In this document: piece after piece, positions 1-11,525 of the stretch
Layout: each line of letters opens with the position of its first letter
Numbering within the stretch: position 1 is the stretch's first letter
Source of the DNA: Heterohyrax brucei
Taxonomy: Eukaryota > Chordata > Mammalia > Hyracoidea > Procaviidae
Assembly (NCBI GenBank): GCA_028571685.1
Contig: CM053144.1
Coordinates: 93,340,171 to 93,404,170, forward strand
DNA length: 64,000 nucleotides
Reading direction: 5' to 3'
Notes under the pieces: generated by a model
What the model was told of the DNA's origin: nothing
The model's input: the letters and a program-made list of their open reading frames with translations, nothing else
The model's database searches: none
Translations under genes and position numbers: made by a program

Positions 1-65
1 TGAATTTTTCAGTGAAAAACTAATTTGTGCTGTAAATCTTCACCTAAAGGACAGTAAAATTAATT
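1..65 (+). repeat. 3' tail of a poly(A)-tailed interspersed repeat
   Basis: The bases 'aaaaactaatttgtgctgta' followed by 'aatcttcacctaaaggaca' match the 3' ends seen near 1390-1430, 3490-3540, 24110-24160 and 29990-30040. It is therefore the tail of one more copy of the unnamed repeat described at 29396. The body lies outside the window. Confidence 0.5.
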
Positions 66-809
66 AAAAATCAATTCCAGGTAGATTACAAATTTAAATG
101 TAAAAAGCAAGATAGAAGATAACACAGAAGAATACTTGTCATAACCTAGGAGTAAGGAAGGATATTTTAAATGGGACACTAAAAGCACTGTTCTTAAATG
201 AAAAGTGCTTTAAAACAGATTATATTACATGTCATACATATAAGTGACAGAGAGATCAAACTCACTAAATTCAATGCTCTGTTTTGTAAAGAACGTTTCA
301 TGGGTACATAGTCACATGTATTTACATATCATCTAGCTGCTTTCTTGCTGCAATGACAAAGTTAAATAGCTACAACAGAGACTGCAGGAACTGCAAAGTC
401 TAAGATATTTACTATCTAGTTTTTTACAGAAGTCTGCCAATGCTTTACGTAATAATTTGAAAGTGCTGGGCACAAGATTAAAAATAAAAATAAACGCTCT
501 GTGGTATATCAAATCAGCGGGGAAGAGACTGACTTAGAGTTTCAAATAAAAGGTATTGTAATAAATGAGCAGAAATAAAAAAAGAGGAAACTGAATATGT
601 TCTAAATACTGTACATTAGTAGAAACTGTAAACAGTTTAGAGTTGTAAATGTGGAAAAATTAAATTTCTCAAGTACTAGAAGAAAACATAGGTCAATCCC
701 TATTAACTGGGAGTAAAGAAAAGCTTTCATTATCCTGACTCAGAACCCAGATGTAATAAAGGAATCAAGTGGTATGTTTCATGTAACTACACAAAAATAA
801 CTTTTACAT
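66..809. other. CGAS intron 3, no recognised feature
   Basis: AT-rich intronic sequence. I read it on both strands for the zinc-thumb exon of cGAS (His-Cys-Cys-Cys spacing) and did not find it. No repeat family is recognised. Confidence 0.5.
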
Positions 810-1435
810 AGCAAAAGAACAACACAGAGTAGTATCTGGGGTCTTAGAAGCCAGCCAGCACATTTAAGTAGCATCAGTTGGTCATATCCCACCTAGGGCA
901 CAGGAGAATGAAAGGTATCAAAGGCATAAGGAAAATAGGAGCCCAAGAGACAGAAAGGGCCATATAATCCAAAGACTACATCAGCATGAGATAATAATAA
1001 CTAGATGGTGTCCCATCTCCACTAGTGACTGCCCTGACAGAGAATACAATATATAGACCCTAACATAGCAGAAGGAAAACAGACGTGCAGCACTAGAACT
1101 CTATTAAAAAGACTAGACTTGACGGTCTCACATGCTGTCGGGTCCCTGGAAGACACAGCCCCCAAATTCTCTGTTAGCCCACAGCTGAAACCATTCCAGA
1201 AGTCAACTCTTCAGACAAAGACTGGCTGGACTACAAGACATAAAAATGATACTGGTGATGAGTGTGCTTCTTGGCTTAAGTAGACACATGAGGCTAGCTG
1301 GGCAGCTCTTGTCCAGAGGCAAGAAGAGAGGGTGGACGGAGACAACAGCTGGTGGAATGGACATAGTGTGTGAGAGAGTTTTTGCATGACAAATTGACTG
1401 GGATCATAAACTTTCACTTAAAGCACAATGATTTT
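810..1435 (+). repeat. Unnamed poly(A)-tailed repeat, diverged copy
   Basis: Shares blocks in the same order with 3020-3550 and 29396-30055: 'ggtcttagaagcc', then 'actagatggtgtcc', then the tail 'ataaactttcacttaaagca' followed by a run of T/A. Diverged and without a convincing reading frame. Confidence 0.5.
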
Positions 1436-1479
1436 TTTTTTTTTAAAGGGAGGGGAAATGACTAACAGAAACCTCAACA

Positions 1480-1930
1480 AAGAAGATATACAATGGAAAA
1501 GAAGCATATATGAAAAGATGCTCAACATAATTTGTCATTAGGGAAACACAAATTAAAAGGACAATGAGATACCATGGTTGTTGTTGTAAGCTGCCTTCAA
1601 AATGACTCTGGTTTGGACTCAGGGCACCCCTAAACGTGCAGAACAGAACTACTCCATAGCGTTTTCAGCATGTGACCTCTGAAGCATATCACTAGGCCTG
1701 TCTTCCCACAGCACCTCTGGATGGGTTCAAACTACCAGCCTGTAAGCCACTTAACTGCTCCATATTAAATAACACTCAGAATGCCTAAAAATATTTTTAA
1801 ACAAAAAGGCCAATTGCTGGCAAGGATGCAGACCAACAGGAACTCTCATTCACTGCTGGTGAGAATGCAAAATGGTATAGGCACTTTGGAAGAACAGTCT
1901 GTCAGTTTCTCACAAAGATAAACACATCAT
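1480..1930 (+). mobile_element. Old L1 fragment, sense orientation, split by an AfroSINE
   Basis: The two outer parts read as the end of L1 ORF2 and its 3' region: 'aaaagatgctcaaca' and 'agggaaacacaaattaaaa' before the SINE, then 'ctggcaaggatgcagacca' and 'cactgctggtgagaatgcaa' after it. Diverged, not coding. Confidence 0.65.
1573..1765 (-). mobile_element. AfroSINE-type SINE, diverged
   Basis: Reverse-strand copy with the recognisable block 'aactactccatagcgtttt' and the longer internal variant ('cctgtcttcccacagcacc'). It splits the L1 fragment around it, so it inserted later. Confidence 0.6.
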
Positions 1931-1931
1931 A

Positions 1932-2010
1932 TGAGCCACTCAGTGGTTCAAACTACCAACCTTTCAGTTAGCAGTTGAGCGCTTCACCACTGTGCCACCA
2001 GGGTTCCTTA
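1932..2010 (-). mobile_element. AfroSINE head fragment
   Basis: Only the tRNA-like head is present: 'tggttcaaactaccaac' through 'actgtgccaccagggttcct'. The remainder is missing. Confidence 0.65.
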
Positions 2011-2212
2011 AACCACTATACGGATGAACAAACAGGTTTAAGAAAGGCTTAATAACTAGCTTCAAACTACACGGTGACTCAGAGAAGACATCTCAGGATT
2101 CAGATCAGAATATTCTGTCCCCAAGGCCAGTACTGCCTTTCTTTATAAAAAAAGAGATAAAACTCAAAGGTAGGCTACCCGAGGCATTTTAAAACTGAGT
2201 ATTTGGTATTGT

Positions 2213-2390
2213 GATCACCATTGCTGTTGAGTCAACTCCAGTTTATAGTGACCTCACAGAACTTCCAAAGCCACAAATCTCTATGGAAGCAGACTGTCAC
2301 ATTTTCCCTAGGAGCTGCTTGTGGTTTCAAACCAACGACCTTCCAGAGAGCAACAAATTGCTTTAACTACTGTGACACCAGGACTCCTTA
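2213..2390 (-). mobile_element. AfroSINE-type SINE
   Basis: Reads from 'ttgctgttgagtcaactcca' to 'actgtgacaccaggactcct', which is the reverse complement of a whole element in the longer variant (contains 'atggaagcagactgtcacat'). Confidence 0.75.
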
Positions 2391-2589
2391 TTATCACAAC
2401 CATGCAGTTTTCAAATCCATCTCTCAACAAACTCCCATCGTAGAGCTCATTTAGCCTGCTGGCTCCTGAGATGCCATCAACACTAGCTAGCTGTGCATCT
2501 TATACTGCCCTAGTTAACACTAACAATTAATTCTCCATCACGACCTCTTTTATTATGTATCTTTGAATTTACTGTCACACTCAAAATAC

Positions 2590-2826
2590 CTTGAAAATCA
2601 TTTCCTTCCTTTGCATTCTTGGGTACAAGATAATATGGCTTCCATCTTAGTTCTTTCCTGTATTTTCCTGAAAGCCAGGTTTGGATAGGCAGTCCTTCTT
2701 GGGTGCTAGCAGGCCAGCTGGTTTTTGATTCCAAAGCCAGGGTTATATCCACAGATATTTTTTCAGGTTTAGTAATAAGAAGTGTTACAGCAGGGCTTCC
2801 TCTCTTCTTCCTCTGCACAGCAACAT
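2590..2826 (-). CDS. CGAS: CGAS coding exon 3
   Basis: The acceptor reads 'ttgagcag' before the exon and the donor reads 'CAAG|GTATTT', giving 237 bp that enter and leave in phase 1. It encodes residues 375-453 counted from the exon-1 start. The sequence [12 protein letters not shown] carries the third metal-binding aspartate (D401 here, equivalent to human D319). The stretch [10 protein letters not shown] and the segment [17 protein letters not shown] follow the Mab21 core. Relative to human there is one extra residue just before the EKISVD motif. The next codon begins with the last G of this exon, as expected for the glutamate that opens the following human exon. Confidence 0.95.
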
Positions 2827-3019
2827 CTGCTCAAACATATATAAAGGAAGAAAGGGTTTAATGGATCCAATTTTCTCTGAAAATCTAGGGAAAATAATGT
2901 AATAGAAATATATAAGTGCTAAGTGCAAGGTTAAAATTAGTTCCAAAATTGAAGCTGGCCCCATAAGACAAAGTGTTTTATTCATTTAATCAATATTTAT
3001 TGATACTTACCATGGGAGG

Positions 3020-3550
3020 ACATTAAGATTTTATGTGGTAAGGGAAAGACTAGTCCAAAGGCCTGATGGACCACAATTGTAACAGCTTTCACCAGACATT
3101 TGTCCAATACAACTAGATGGTGCCCAGCTGTCACCAACTGCTCTGACAGTGATTACAACAGAGGGTTCCAAGCAGAGCTGGAGAGAAATGTAGAACAAAA
3201 TTCTAACTCTTAAAAAAAAAATCAGACTTACTAACCTGACAGAGACTGGCAAAACCATGAGACTCTTTTAGCTCAGTAATGAAGTCACTCCTGAGGTTCC
3301 CGCATTAGCCAGAGATTGGACAGGCCCATAAAGCAAAACAAGACTAAAGGGGCATGTGAGCCCAGGGGCAGAGATGGGAAGGCAGGAGAGGACAGGTAAG
3401 CTGGTAGTACGGAATCCAAGGTCATGAACAGAAAGTGTTGACATATCACGGGGTAGGTAACTAAAGGCACAAAACAATATGTGCACTGCTTAATCAGAAG
3501 CTAATGCGTTCTGTAAACCTTCATCTAAAGCACAATTTTTTTTTTAAGAC
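3020..3550 (+). repeat. Unnamed poly(A)-tailed repeat
   Basis: Matches 29750-30055 over most of its length: 'aactagatggtgcccagctg', 'aggggcatgtgagcccaggg', 'gatgggaaggcaggagagga' and the tail 'ctgtaaaccttcatctaaag', followed by a short A/T-rich end. No family name is recognised. Confidence 0.6.
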
Positions 3551-4484
3551 TTTATGTGGTATATTAGATAAGGAACTCTTGAACACTGCGGGTGTTGGGA
3601 ATGCTGTGACTGAATTTTCATTCTGTATTCCAGTTGGCTATAGGGAAGCCTGGAGAAGTGATCAGGTAAGAACTAGAAAGTCCAGTAGTCCAGCCCAGAG
3701 GATGTGAGTACCTATGATAGCACAGAGGTAGTGAGAGTCAAGAGATAGGGAGCAGACGTGAGAGCAACTTAAGAGTTCAAAGCATCAGAGCTAGTGGATG
3801 GATTCAATGTGCGCAATATGAAATAAGGCAGGAGTCTGGGGGGTCATCTCAGGACGCTGGCCTGTGAAATGGTCCAAGTTGATGCCATTCCCTACCATAG
3901 AGGAAGCAGGTGTAAGGAAGACTGGGCTAGAATAAACCCCAAGTTAGATGCCCTGAGCTCTAGGTGTCTATGGGATCCCTAAGTGCAGATAACTACTGGG
4001 TGGGAGGTTAGGGTTGTCACAAACTACAGCCCTCTGGATGAAAGATGCTAGCTGTGGAAATTAGAGTGTACCAGAAAGAGCTATAAACACATATAAGACT
4101 TCTCAGAGAGACCATGCTGAAAGAAAACAATTAAGGAAAAAATCCTGGAAACTGCCCTCATTTTCTTATCATGAAATTAGCAAACCTGCTCATCTATTAT
4201 CCCTTGTTTTCTTCTTCCTTCCTGCTACCACCAAGTGCCCTTTCCCTTTCAAAGACTGTCGCTGTCTCCCTTTCTACAGCCACTGGTTCCTGCAATCATT
4301 ACCGGTCCTGCATCAGCCATCTCTCCCTCCTAAGCATCATTCACACGTACATACAAAGGTATTCCATCTTTTCTTTTTTAATAAAAGCAAAATCCAGGTT
4401 TATAAAACAAAAAACAGGAAATGAAGATGAGGACAACACAATCAGAAGTCAGAAACTAGTTTACTGCACAGCTGGTCAACTTTT

Positions 4485-5276
4485 TTTTTTTTTTTTCATT
4501 TAACATAACTGAGTGAAAATGTACATTCACATGAAAATTTACATGCCCCCCTATATGCAGCTTCCACTGCTCTCCCTGTCCGGTGACTGCACACTATTCC
4601 TCTCTGCTCCATACGTGTCTCATCCTCCCAACAGTCTCCTTTCCCCTCCTCTCCGTCCACTCCCCTTCCTCCAGCCAGAGGTCAGCAAGATGATATCCTA
4701 TAGATGTATAGAACCATAAAGTGCTTCCAACATATGGTTACTCTGCATTGCCAAGTCCATTCCATTCCTGTCCAAAGAGTGGACCTTTGTTATAATTTAT
4801 GGGAACGGGCAGCATCAGGGCCGGGGGCCATGCTCTCAGAGGAACCCAAAACCGCTGGACCGTCAATTGAGGTCTTTTAGTGGAGATCTCATGGTGCACC
4901 TCTTTTTATTCTTGTGTTGTCAGTGAGGGTCCTCTCTGTGAGCTCCGTCATGGCTATCACTGGTGGTGGCCGGGCACCATCCGGTTCTTCCGGTCCCAGG
5001 TCGATGTAGGCACCCACTCCTGTGGGTCTCTCTGTCTTCTCAGTTGTCTTTACCGCATGCCATTTTGGCCCTTGGTGAGCATCCGTTCCTGCTGAGTTGG
5101 GACCATTTGCTGTGTCCTCGGATGGCAGCTTGGCAGCTTTTAAGACCCCAGACGCCACTCACCAATGTGAGGTGCAGAGAGCTCTCTTAGCAAAACGCTA
5201 GTTGTGCCAATTGGCCTGGAATTCGCCTAACAGCATGGTCCCCTGCCCCCCGCCCCAGCTACTCTATCCTTGTAAT
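4485..5276 (-). mobile_element. 5'-truncated L1 (3' UTR end), with target-site duplication
   Basis: A T-run followed by 'actgagtgaaaatgtacatt' is the reverse complement of the afrotherian L1 3' end also seen at 12917, 13815, 21664, 55300 and 59407. A 17-bp direct repeat with one mismatch flanks it: 'acagctggtcaactttt' at 4468-4484 and 'acagttggtcaactttt' at 5277-5293. Confidence 0.85.
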
Positions 5277-6355
5277 ACAGTTGGTCAACTTTTTAATGAC
5301 TTAACCTATTTAATTTTTAGCATCTTAGTACAGAAAAATAAAAAACTGTGTTTCATCGACAAAAAAAAAAAAAAGGTATTCCAGTGTCTCCCATCTCTTG
5401 AGCCTCTCTGTATTCCTCTGCACTCACCCATCTCTCGGCTTCCTCACAGCCAAAACTCTGTAAAGAGCTGCCTGCACAGGTTGTCCCCCCTGTATAGCCT
5501 GCCTTTTTGCTCTTCAGTTTTGTGGGTCCATCACCCCTACTGAAACTGCTCTTGTTAAAGTCATCAACAGCCCCTACAAAACCAAAGACCAAATCCAGTG
5601 CTTTTCTGACTCAGCAGCAGTCTAAACACTGACTATTCCTTCTGCAAAATACTCACTCTCCTTTTGCTCTTCTCTTCAGTCCAGCCACTAATGGGATCTT
5701 TTTACCACTATTTAACATTGCAATTTGCTCCACACCTTCATCCCCAGCACTTGCCTGACTTCTTTTGCTTCACTAGACCTTTTCCCCATTGTACAGTATT
5801 TACTACATTCTAGCACACAAGACTATTATTCTTTCCCACTTTTTAAATATTTTAATTTTTTATTGTTGAGAATATACACAGCAATACATACACCAATCCA
5901 ACAGTTTCTACATGCACAGTTCAGTAAACTGATTAGATCTTTGGAGCTGTATGCCATTCTCACCTGCCTTTTCTGAGTCCTTCCTCCCCCAGTGACATAA
6001 ATTCACTGCTTGCCAGGGTCTCCACCTGCAAGATTATATGCTAAAAAGAAGGCCAAAGGTCTTCATTTAGTTGTTTGTTAGTATGTCCCAAACATCTAGA
6101 ACAGTGACTGGGATTTAGAAGATTCATGAATATGTATTAAATCATGAACAGATGAACCTACACACTCTGCCTAGGTGACTCATCCATTCTCAATGTCATC
6201 TACATGTTGTGACTTCCAAATGTTTACCTGCAGCAAAACATAACCAACTGCATACTGGACATCCACTTGGATGTATCATAGCAATCTCAAACCTAATGTA
6301 TCCAAAGCTAAACTCTTAATTCATATCCCAAATTATGCTTCTCCTCAGTCCTTAC

Positions 6356-6525
6356 TGGAAATCCTGGTGGTATAGTGGTTAGTGCTACGGCTACTAACCA
6401 AAAGTTGGCAGTTCGAATCTGCCAGGTGCTCCTTGGAAACTGTAAGGAGCAGTTCTACTTTATCCTATAGGGTCACTATGAGTCATAATCGACTCCACAG
6501 CAGTGGGCTTGGTTTTTGGTTTTTC
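6356..6525 (+). mobile_element. AfroSINE, near full length
   Basis: From 'ggaaatcctggtggtatagt' through 'ggtcactatgagtcataat' to 'gcttggtttttggtttttc'. It has a tRNA-like head with an A box ('tagtggttagtgc') and B box ('ggcagttcgaatctgcc') and the RTE-like tail. Confidence 0.9.
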
Positions 6526-8297
6526 AGTCCTCAGTACCTCACAAAATGGCACAACCAATGCATCTGAAGCACTTAAACCAGAAACTCAGGAGCCATCTTT
6601 AATTCAACCCTCTCCCTCAGCCCCTATATTTAATCCAGTAGCAAGTACTGGTATAATTCAATCTGTCTGTTTCTTTCCATCTCTTGTGCTCCAACTCCAT
6701 CTCATCTAAGCCACCATTCTCTTTCACCTGAACTTTAAAAAACACAAACCCAATTAACATTCTCTGATTAAGACCTGTCAACTGCTTATCAATGTACACA
6801 GAATGAAATCTAAACTCTTTCCCATGATTTGCAAGTCCTTACAAGATCTGGCCTGCAGTACAGTGAATTACTTAATATGGCCTTCCATCCATAATCTCTG
6901 TGACACTCACACAATGATTAGATACTATGCAAAAAAAAAGGTGCTTGTGGCTCACCAAGGTGATTGGGCAGCTTGCTGCTAATGCAAATAAGGTGTACAG
7001 AACATGTAAGGCCATGATTTTCAGTGCCTTGGCAATTATATAACGAGATAATTTGGCAGTTATGTAATGATGCAGTCATCTTCCATGTTTTTGATTTGAT
7101 GTGGTTATCCTCCATTTTGTGATATGGTATAAATCCAAGCCTCTATCCTGGTGCTGATGGTTCTGTCTGGCAGTGACTTATCTCTCACATTAATGAAGCA
7201 AGATTAGGGAAAGATATATCTTGAGTCACCTCCTTACTAGGTGTGTAACTCAAGTTACCACCCTTACCCCAGTCACACCCTCATACCATCTTTCCAAACA
7301 AGAGGAATTTCCCTGATGGTATGGTCTACATCCAGTGTATCTGAATGTGCTAAGCAAGATCTCTCTCTTGCTCTGAATCCTGCAGCCAGCTCTTCATCAT
7401 CCGCCCTCTAGTTCTCAGAACTTGACCCAGAAGCTGGGCATCTGATCTGCTGATTCTGGAAGTCACCAATTTCCACTCTCTTGTGAGTTGGCAGCCTGTA
7501 TTTATGGCCTGCCAATCTGCATTTGTCACCCCTGGCAACCGTCCGAGTCAGAAGACCCAACCGCATTCATGGATTTGGGACTTGGCAGCCTCCACAGCCA
7601 CAGGAGCCATTTCCTTTACAGTTCATGAGTTCTGGGAGTCACTGTAATGAACTACAGACCCCAAAATACAGGAAGGAAAAGTACTGAAGGAAGAAATAGT
7701 GGATGCTAGAAATGATGGAGCAGTACAACAATTTGGAAAAGTCAGACATTTGAAATATCTTCAACTTCTACCTCATGAGAATAAGCTTTGTGCTGATCCT
7801 TTTAAAAGAAAATTCAGGCCCCTGGCCTCCTCTTCAGCTTCATCTCAAGTGCCTTTCTTCTTATCCACATGGGCCTCGTTCTGGATTTTTTGGCTTGCCT
7901 AGCCGTTTTCTGCCTCAAGGCCCTGCCCTCCTGTCCTCCTCACTCCAGTCAATAGGACTTCTCCCAGTTTATTGTAATTTGTATTACATATTATTTATAC
8001 TTCGTTTATTCTAGTAGATCACAAGCTTCAAGAGGGGTGTCTACTTTTTTTTATTCAACCATATATTGCCAGTGACACATGCAGCAGCTTAATGAATATT
8101 CAATGAAGACTGAGACAAAGTCAGTCAACATTTAGAAAGAGTACCAAGAAAATGTAGCAGACAGAAATCAAGTTTCTAGAAGGCATTAGAGGTCAGTAGT
8201 TTGCTGCAGGGTAGTCCAGAAAGATCAAGAGAGGACTGTACATTGGCAGTTAGTAGATATGATTACAATTTGAAAAATTAGAAGTCAAACATCTTAC

Positions 8298-8517
8298 CTG
8301 CAATGTTTTTAATTTCGTCCTTAATGATACTCCTAAACTTTGTCAACATTTTAGAAGCAGATAATTTTTCCTCTTCTAAAAATTGACTTAGTGGATTTCC
8401 ACTGGGATGTCTTTTGAGCTTCACAAGGTAAAAAGCTCCTGTATTGCCATATTTTTCTAGCTGAATTCTGCAGCCATCGAGTTTAAACATGACATCAAAT
8501 TCATTAGGAGAAGATAT
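8298..8517 (-). CDS. CGAS: CGAS coding exon 2
   Basis: The acceptor reads 'attttgtag|ATATCT' and the donor 'GCAG|GTAAGA', giving 220 bp. It opens in phase 0 with [13 protein letters not shown], which carries the two catalytic metal ligands: E307 and D309 here, equivalent to human E225 and D227. The rest ([34 protein letters not shown]) follows human cGAS without a gap. It ends one base into the codon for D375, completed by exon 3. Together with the GS pair in exon 1 and D401 in exon 3, the active site is complete. Confidence 0.96.
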
Positions 8518-8611
8518 CTACAAAATAGTGAAAAAGAGAAGTGAAATGGTTACTTGTGAATATTTTCCAAGTGACTGCAATTAATGCCTTCTTGAAATTT
8601 CTTGTACACAT

Positions 8612-10440
8612 TGTCATGGATCGAACTGTGTCCCACCAAAAATAGGTGTAGTCCTGTGGCTGGGCAATGATTCCCTGTATTCTACGATTGTCCTCCATTT
8701 TGTGATTTTGCTGTGCTGTATGTTAAACGATTAGGGTGGGACTGTAAATCCCTTCACCTCCCTGCTCCACAGTCAAGGGAGGTTCCCTGGAGTGTGGCTT
8801 GCACCACCCTTAATCCTTTCATCCTACAAGAGATAAAATGAAAAGGAAGGAGGGAGAACCTCATACCATCAAGAAAACAGCACTGGGAGAAGAGGGCATC
8901 TGTCAGACCTCAAGTTTCTGTGCCAAGTTGCTCCCTGAACAAAGGCTGATGCAATACTGGACTTTCCTGCAGAGCCAACAAGGAGAAAGCCTTCCCCTGG
9001 AGCACACACCCTGAACATGGACTTGCAGCCTACCAGACTATGCAAGAATAAACCTTCCTTTGTTAAAGCCATCCACTCTGTGGTATTTCTGTTAGAGCAG
9101 CCCTAGCTGACTAAAACAGAATTTGGTACAGTGTGAGTTGGGTGCTGCTCTAGCAAACAGCTAAAATGTGAATGGGTAGAAGATTCAGAAGGAACAAAGA
9201 CGGCGCAGATGGTAAGAAAGACAGAGGACTGGCGGCAACAGCAGGACCTGAGGCAGCGCTGGAGCCGACCTGTGGAGCGAGAGAGCCGAGTGCCTGTGCA
9301 GATTTTTCCTTGGAATGGGGTGCCTCCGGGTACTGAAATCGGTGCAGCTGGCCTTGCTGACCCACAGAACGAGAGCTGAGTGCCTCTGGGCACTTAAACC
9401 AGTGGAGGTACAGAGCTTTGGAACACTTGCCTGGCAGGGCAGATGCGGGCCTGAGGCCCGGGCCATGCGGCCATAGAAAGCTGAAGCTGAAGAGACAAAC
9501 AGCTGAGAAGCTGAGCTGCCTCAGTCTCAAAAGGTATGGCCATGACCTCAGGGGTTTGAAAGAGTGGAACCATGGCGTCCTGTGTTCGTAAGGGTGGAAT
9601 TGCCACTCAGCTGGGCTTACACAGCTCGTGAAGCCAATGGGGCAGATTTCCTGTCCAAGTGGGCCTTGAAAGCAGAGTTGTAGCACAGGGTTGGGGTCTC
9701 TACTCAGAAACCAGAGAGTGTGGCCAATACCTACAGACTAGAAGGCAGGGCCATTGTGTAGAATGTCTCAGAAAATGTAAGAGTATTTCCAAAGCTTTGA
9801 GGGCTAATGTGTTCTGCTGACTCACTTGTTGCCTGTTACTGTCTCCTTTCCCTGCAATTTCTCCTATTTACAATGGAATGTCTGACTTGTGCCTGTTCTG
9901 CCATTGTACCTTTAGAAGCAGAGAGCTTACCTTCTAGATTTCACAGATATAGAAGAGTTTTTGTATTTTGGACTTGGAACTGATTTAAGACTTCTATCAT
10001 ATGGGATGGACATGATTTTGCTATGATGAGACAAATGTGTTACATGTTTCTATGCTGTGATTTTTGGGTTGCCAAAGGGTGGGATGTCATGGATTGAATT
10101 GTGTCCCCCCAAAAATAGGTGTAGCCATGTGGCTGGGCCATGATTCCCAGTATCTTGTGACTCTCCTCCATTTTGTGGTTTTCCTGTGCTGTATGTTAAA
10201 GGATGAGGGTGGGGCTGTAAATCCCTTCATAGGATTACCTCCCTGCCCCCCTGTAAAGGGAGTTTCCCTGGAGCATGGCTTACCCCACCCTTAATCTTTT
10301 CATCCTACGACAGACAAGCAGGCAGAGAACGGGGAATCTCGTATTATCAAGAAAACAGCAATGGGAGAAGAGGGCGTCTGTCAGACCTGAGGTTCCTTTG
10401 CCAAGATGCTCCCTGAACAAAGACTGATGCAATACCGGAC
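8612..10440 (+). mobile_element. MaLR-type LTR retrotransposon (5' LTR, internal region, broken 3' LTR)
   Basis: The 5' LTR is 8612-9118 (507 bp, starts 'tgtcatgga', ends 'gactaaaaca'). It is followed directly by 'gaatttggtacag', the start typical of MaLR internal regions. The internal part 9119-10084 has no protein-coding homology that I can see. A purine-rich tract ('caaagggtggga') precedes the 3' LTR, which starts at 10085 and stops at 10440 where another LTR has inserted. It resumes at 11433-11525. A non-autonomous endogenous retrovirus relative; family assignment rests on the LTR ends and the internal start. Confidence 0.8.
9119..10084 (+). mobile_element. MaLR internal region, non-coding
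   Basis: Lies between two LTRs of the same family in the same orientation. G+C-rich in its first half, with 'atttttgggttgccaaaggg' leading into the 3' LTR. The opposite strand is open over 178 codons (9686-9150) but resembles nothing I know and is probably chance. Confidence 0.7.
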
Positions 10441-11426
10441 TGCTGAAGCCCGTCACCCACAAAGACCTCTGTGAGCAAAGCTACAAGCCTCTGTGATGGT
10501 GGATGGATGCATCTCACCCCTGACATATTTCTGGCTGTATATTTTTCATCCTAATTAAACTCTCCTCAAAAATACCCCCTCATCTCCCTGCACAAGGACA
10601 AATGCTGAGCCCAGGAACGCCCAGCCTGGAAACACCCAGCCCAAGGCCAGCCCAGCTCCGCTGACTTCCCCCAACTGCACTTCCCCCCCATGTAAAAGAA
10701 TTACCCTTTTAAGAACAGTTTAAGAAAGGCATAGGGTGGGGGACGGTAGGTGTTTACTGTCCCCACAAGAAGAGATAAAATAAAGAGCAAAGTAGGAACA
10801 AATAGAGATCATAACCTTTAGACCCTTCCTCCTGTACCTTTTAACCTTGAGGTATAAGTAGGGCTGATTGAGCTCGGGGTGTAACTTTGTTTTCACTGTC
10901 AATTATCACCACAACACACTTGTCCCAGGCCATTACCTAGAAGGCCCTAATGATTAATATGTAAAGAGACCACTTGACTTGGGCCATTATCCAGAAAGCC
11001 CTAATAATTAACATGAAAAAAGGAGACCACGAGGTATAGGCTTCAAGTTAGCTAATAGCTTATGTGGTCGGGGGCAGGGTAAAAATCACATCATCTCAAG
11101 ATCACAAGGTTTCGGTTTCAAATTAGCCAATAGCTTGTGTGGTCGGGGGTGGGGCAGGGTGAAAATCACGTCACTTTGACTATAAAAATAAAGACAATCC
11201 TTTTCAGGCCGCCATTCTCCAAAACTCTTTCCTGTCTCAGTCTCGTCATTTTCTTCCTTCGCCGACGCCCAACCCCCAAGCCCTTCATATTCCTGAAACC
11301 CCAGACCTTTACGGGGCTGCCATTTTCTCCAAAACTCTTTTCTGTCTCCTTTCTCATTTCCTCCACTGATGCCATTTCCCTCCCTCCGTGTGGACCTGAA
11401 AAAGTTGTCGGGGCTGGCTCCCGGCA
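10441..11426 (+). mobile_element. Solo LTR, betaretrovirus-like (ERVK class), nested in a MaLR LTR
   Basis: 986 bp starting 'tgctgaagccc' and ending 'ggctcccggca'. It is flanked by 6-bp repeats 'ccggac' (10435-10440) and 'ccggaa' (11427-11432), which differ by one base. The six-base duplication and the length suggest class II. A TATA box 'tataaaaata' sits at 11181. Upstream of it are two pairs of direct repeats, at 10919-10972 with 10973-11030 and at 11033-11095 with 11107-11174, as in retroviral enhancers. No coding region. Confidence 0.7.
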
Positions 11427-11432
11427 CCGGAA

Positions 11433-11525
11433 TTTCCTGCAGAGCCAACAAGGGGAAAGCCTTCCCCCGGAGCGCACACCCTGAACATGGACTTGCAGCC
11501 TACCAGACTATGTCTTTGTTGTAAG
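11433..11525 (+). mobile_element. Continuation of the broken MaLR 3' LTR
   Basis: Begins 'tttcctgcagagccaacaag', exactly the bases that follow 'ataccggac' in the intact 5' LTR copy. It is truncated soon after 'taccagactatg'. Confidence 0.8.

Larger units (their letters stand above)
2827..8297 (-). other. CGAS intron 2
   Basis: The donor is GTAAGA and the acceptor cag. It holds a copy of the unnamed poly(A)-tailed repeat, one L1 3' end with target duplication and one AfroSINE. Bases 3560-4467, 5294-6350 and 6530-8290 show no gene. 5830-5990 resembles an old LINE 3' end ('attgttgagaatatacacag'). Confidence 0.75.

Noticed and set aside
1-2589. Search for the remaining CGAS exons
   Set aside because: No zinc-thumb or C-terminal Mab21 sequence could be read, so the exons are taken to lie outside the window.
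6356-6440. tRNA-like A and B boxes
   Set aside because: They belong to the AfroSINE head. There is no acceptor stem closing a functional tRNA.
9150-9686. A 178-codon minus-strand open frame
   Set aside because: It lies antisense in a MaLR internal region, is low-complexity in composition and matches no family. Chance is likely.
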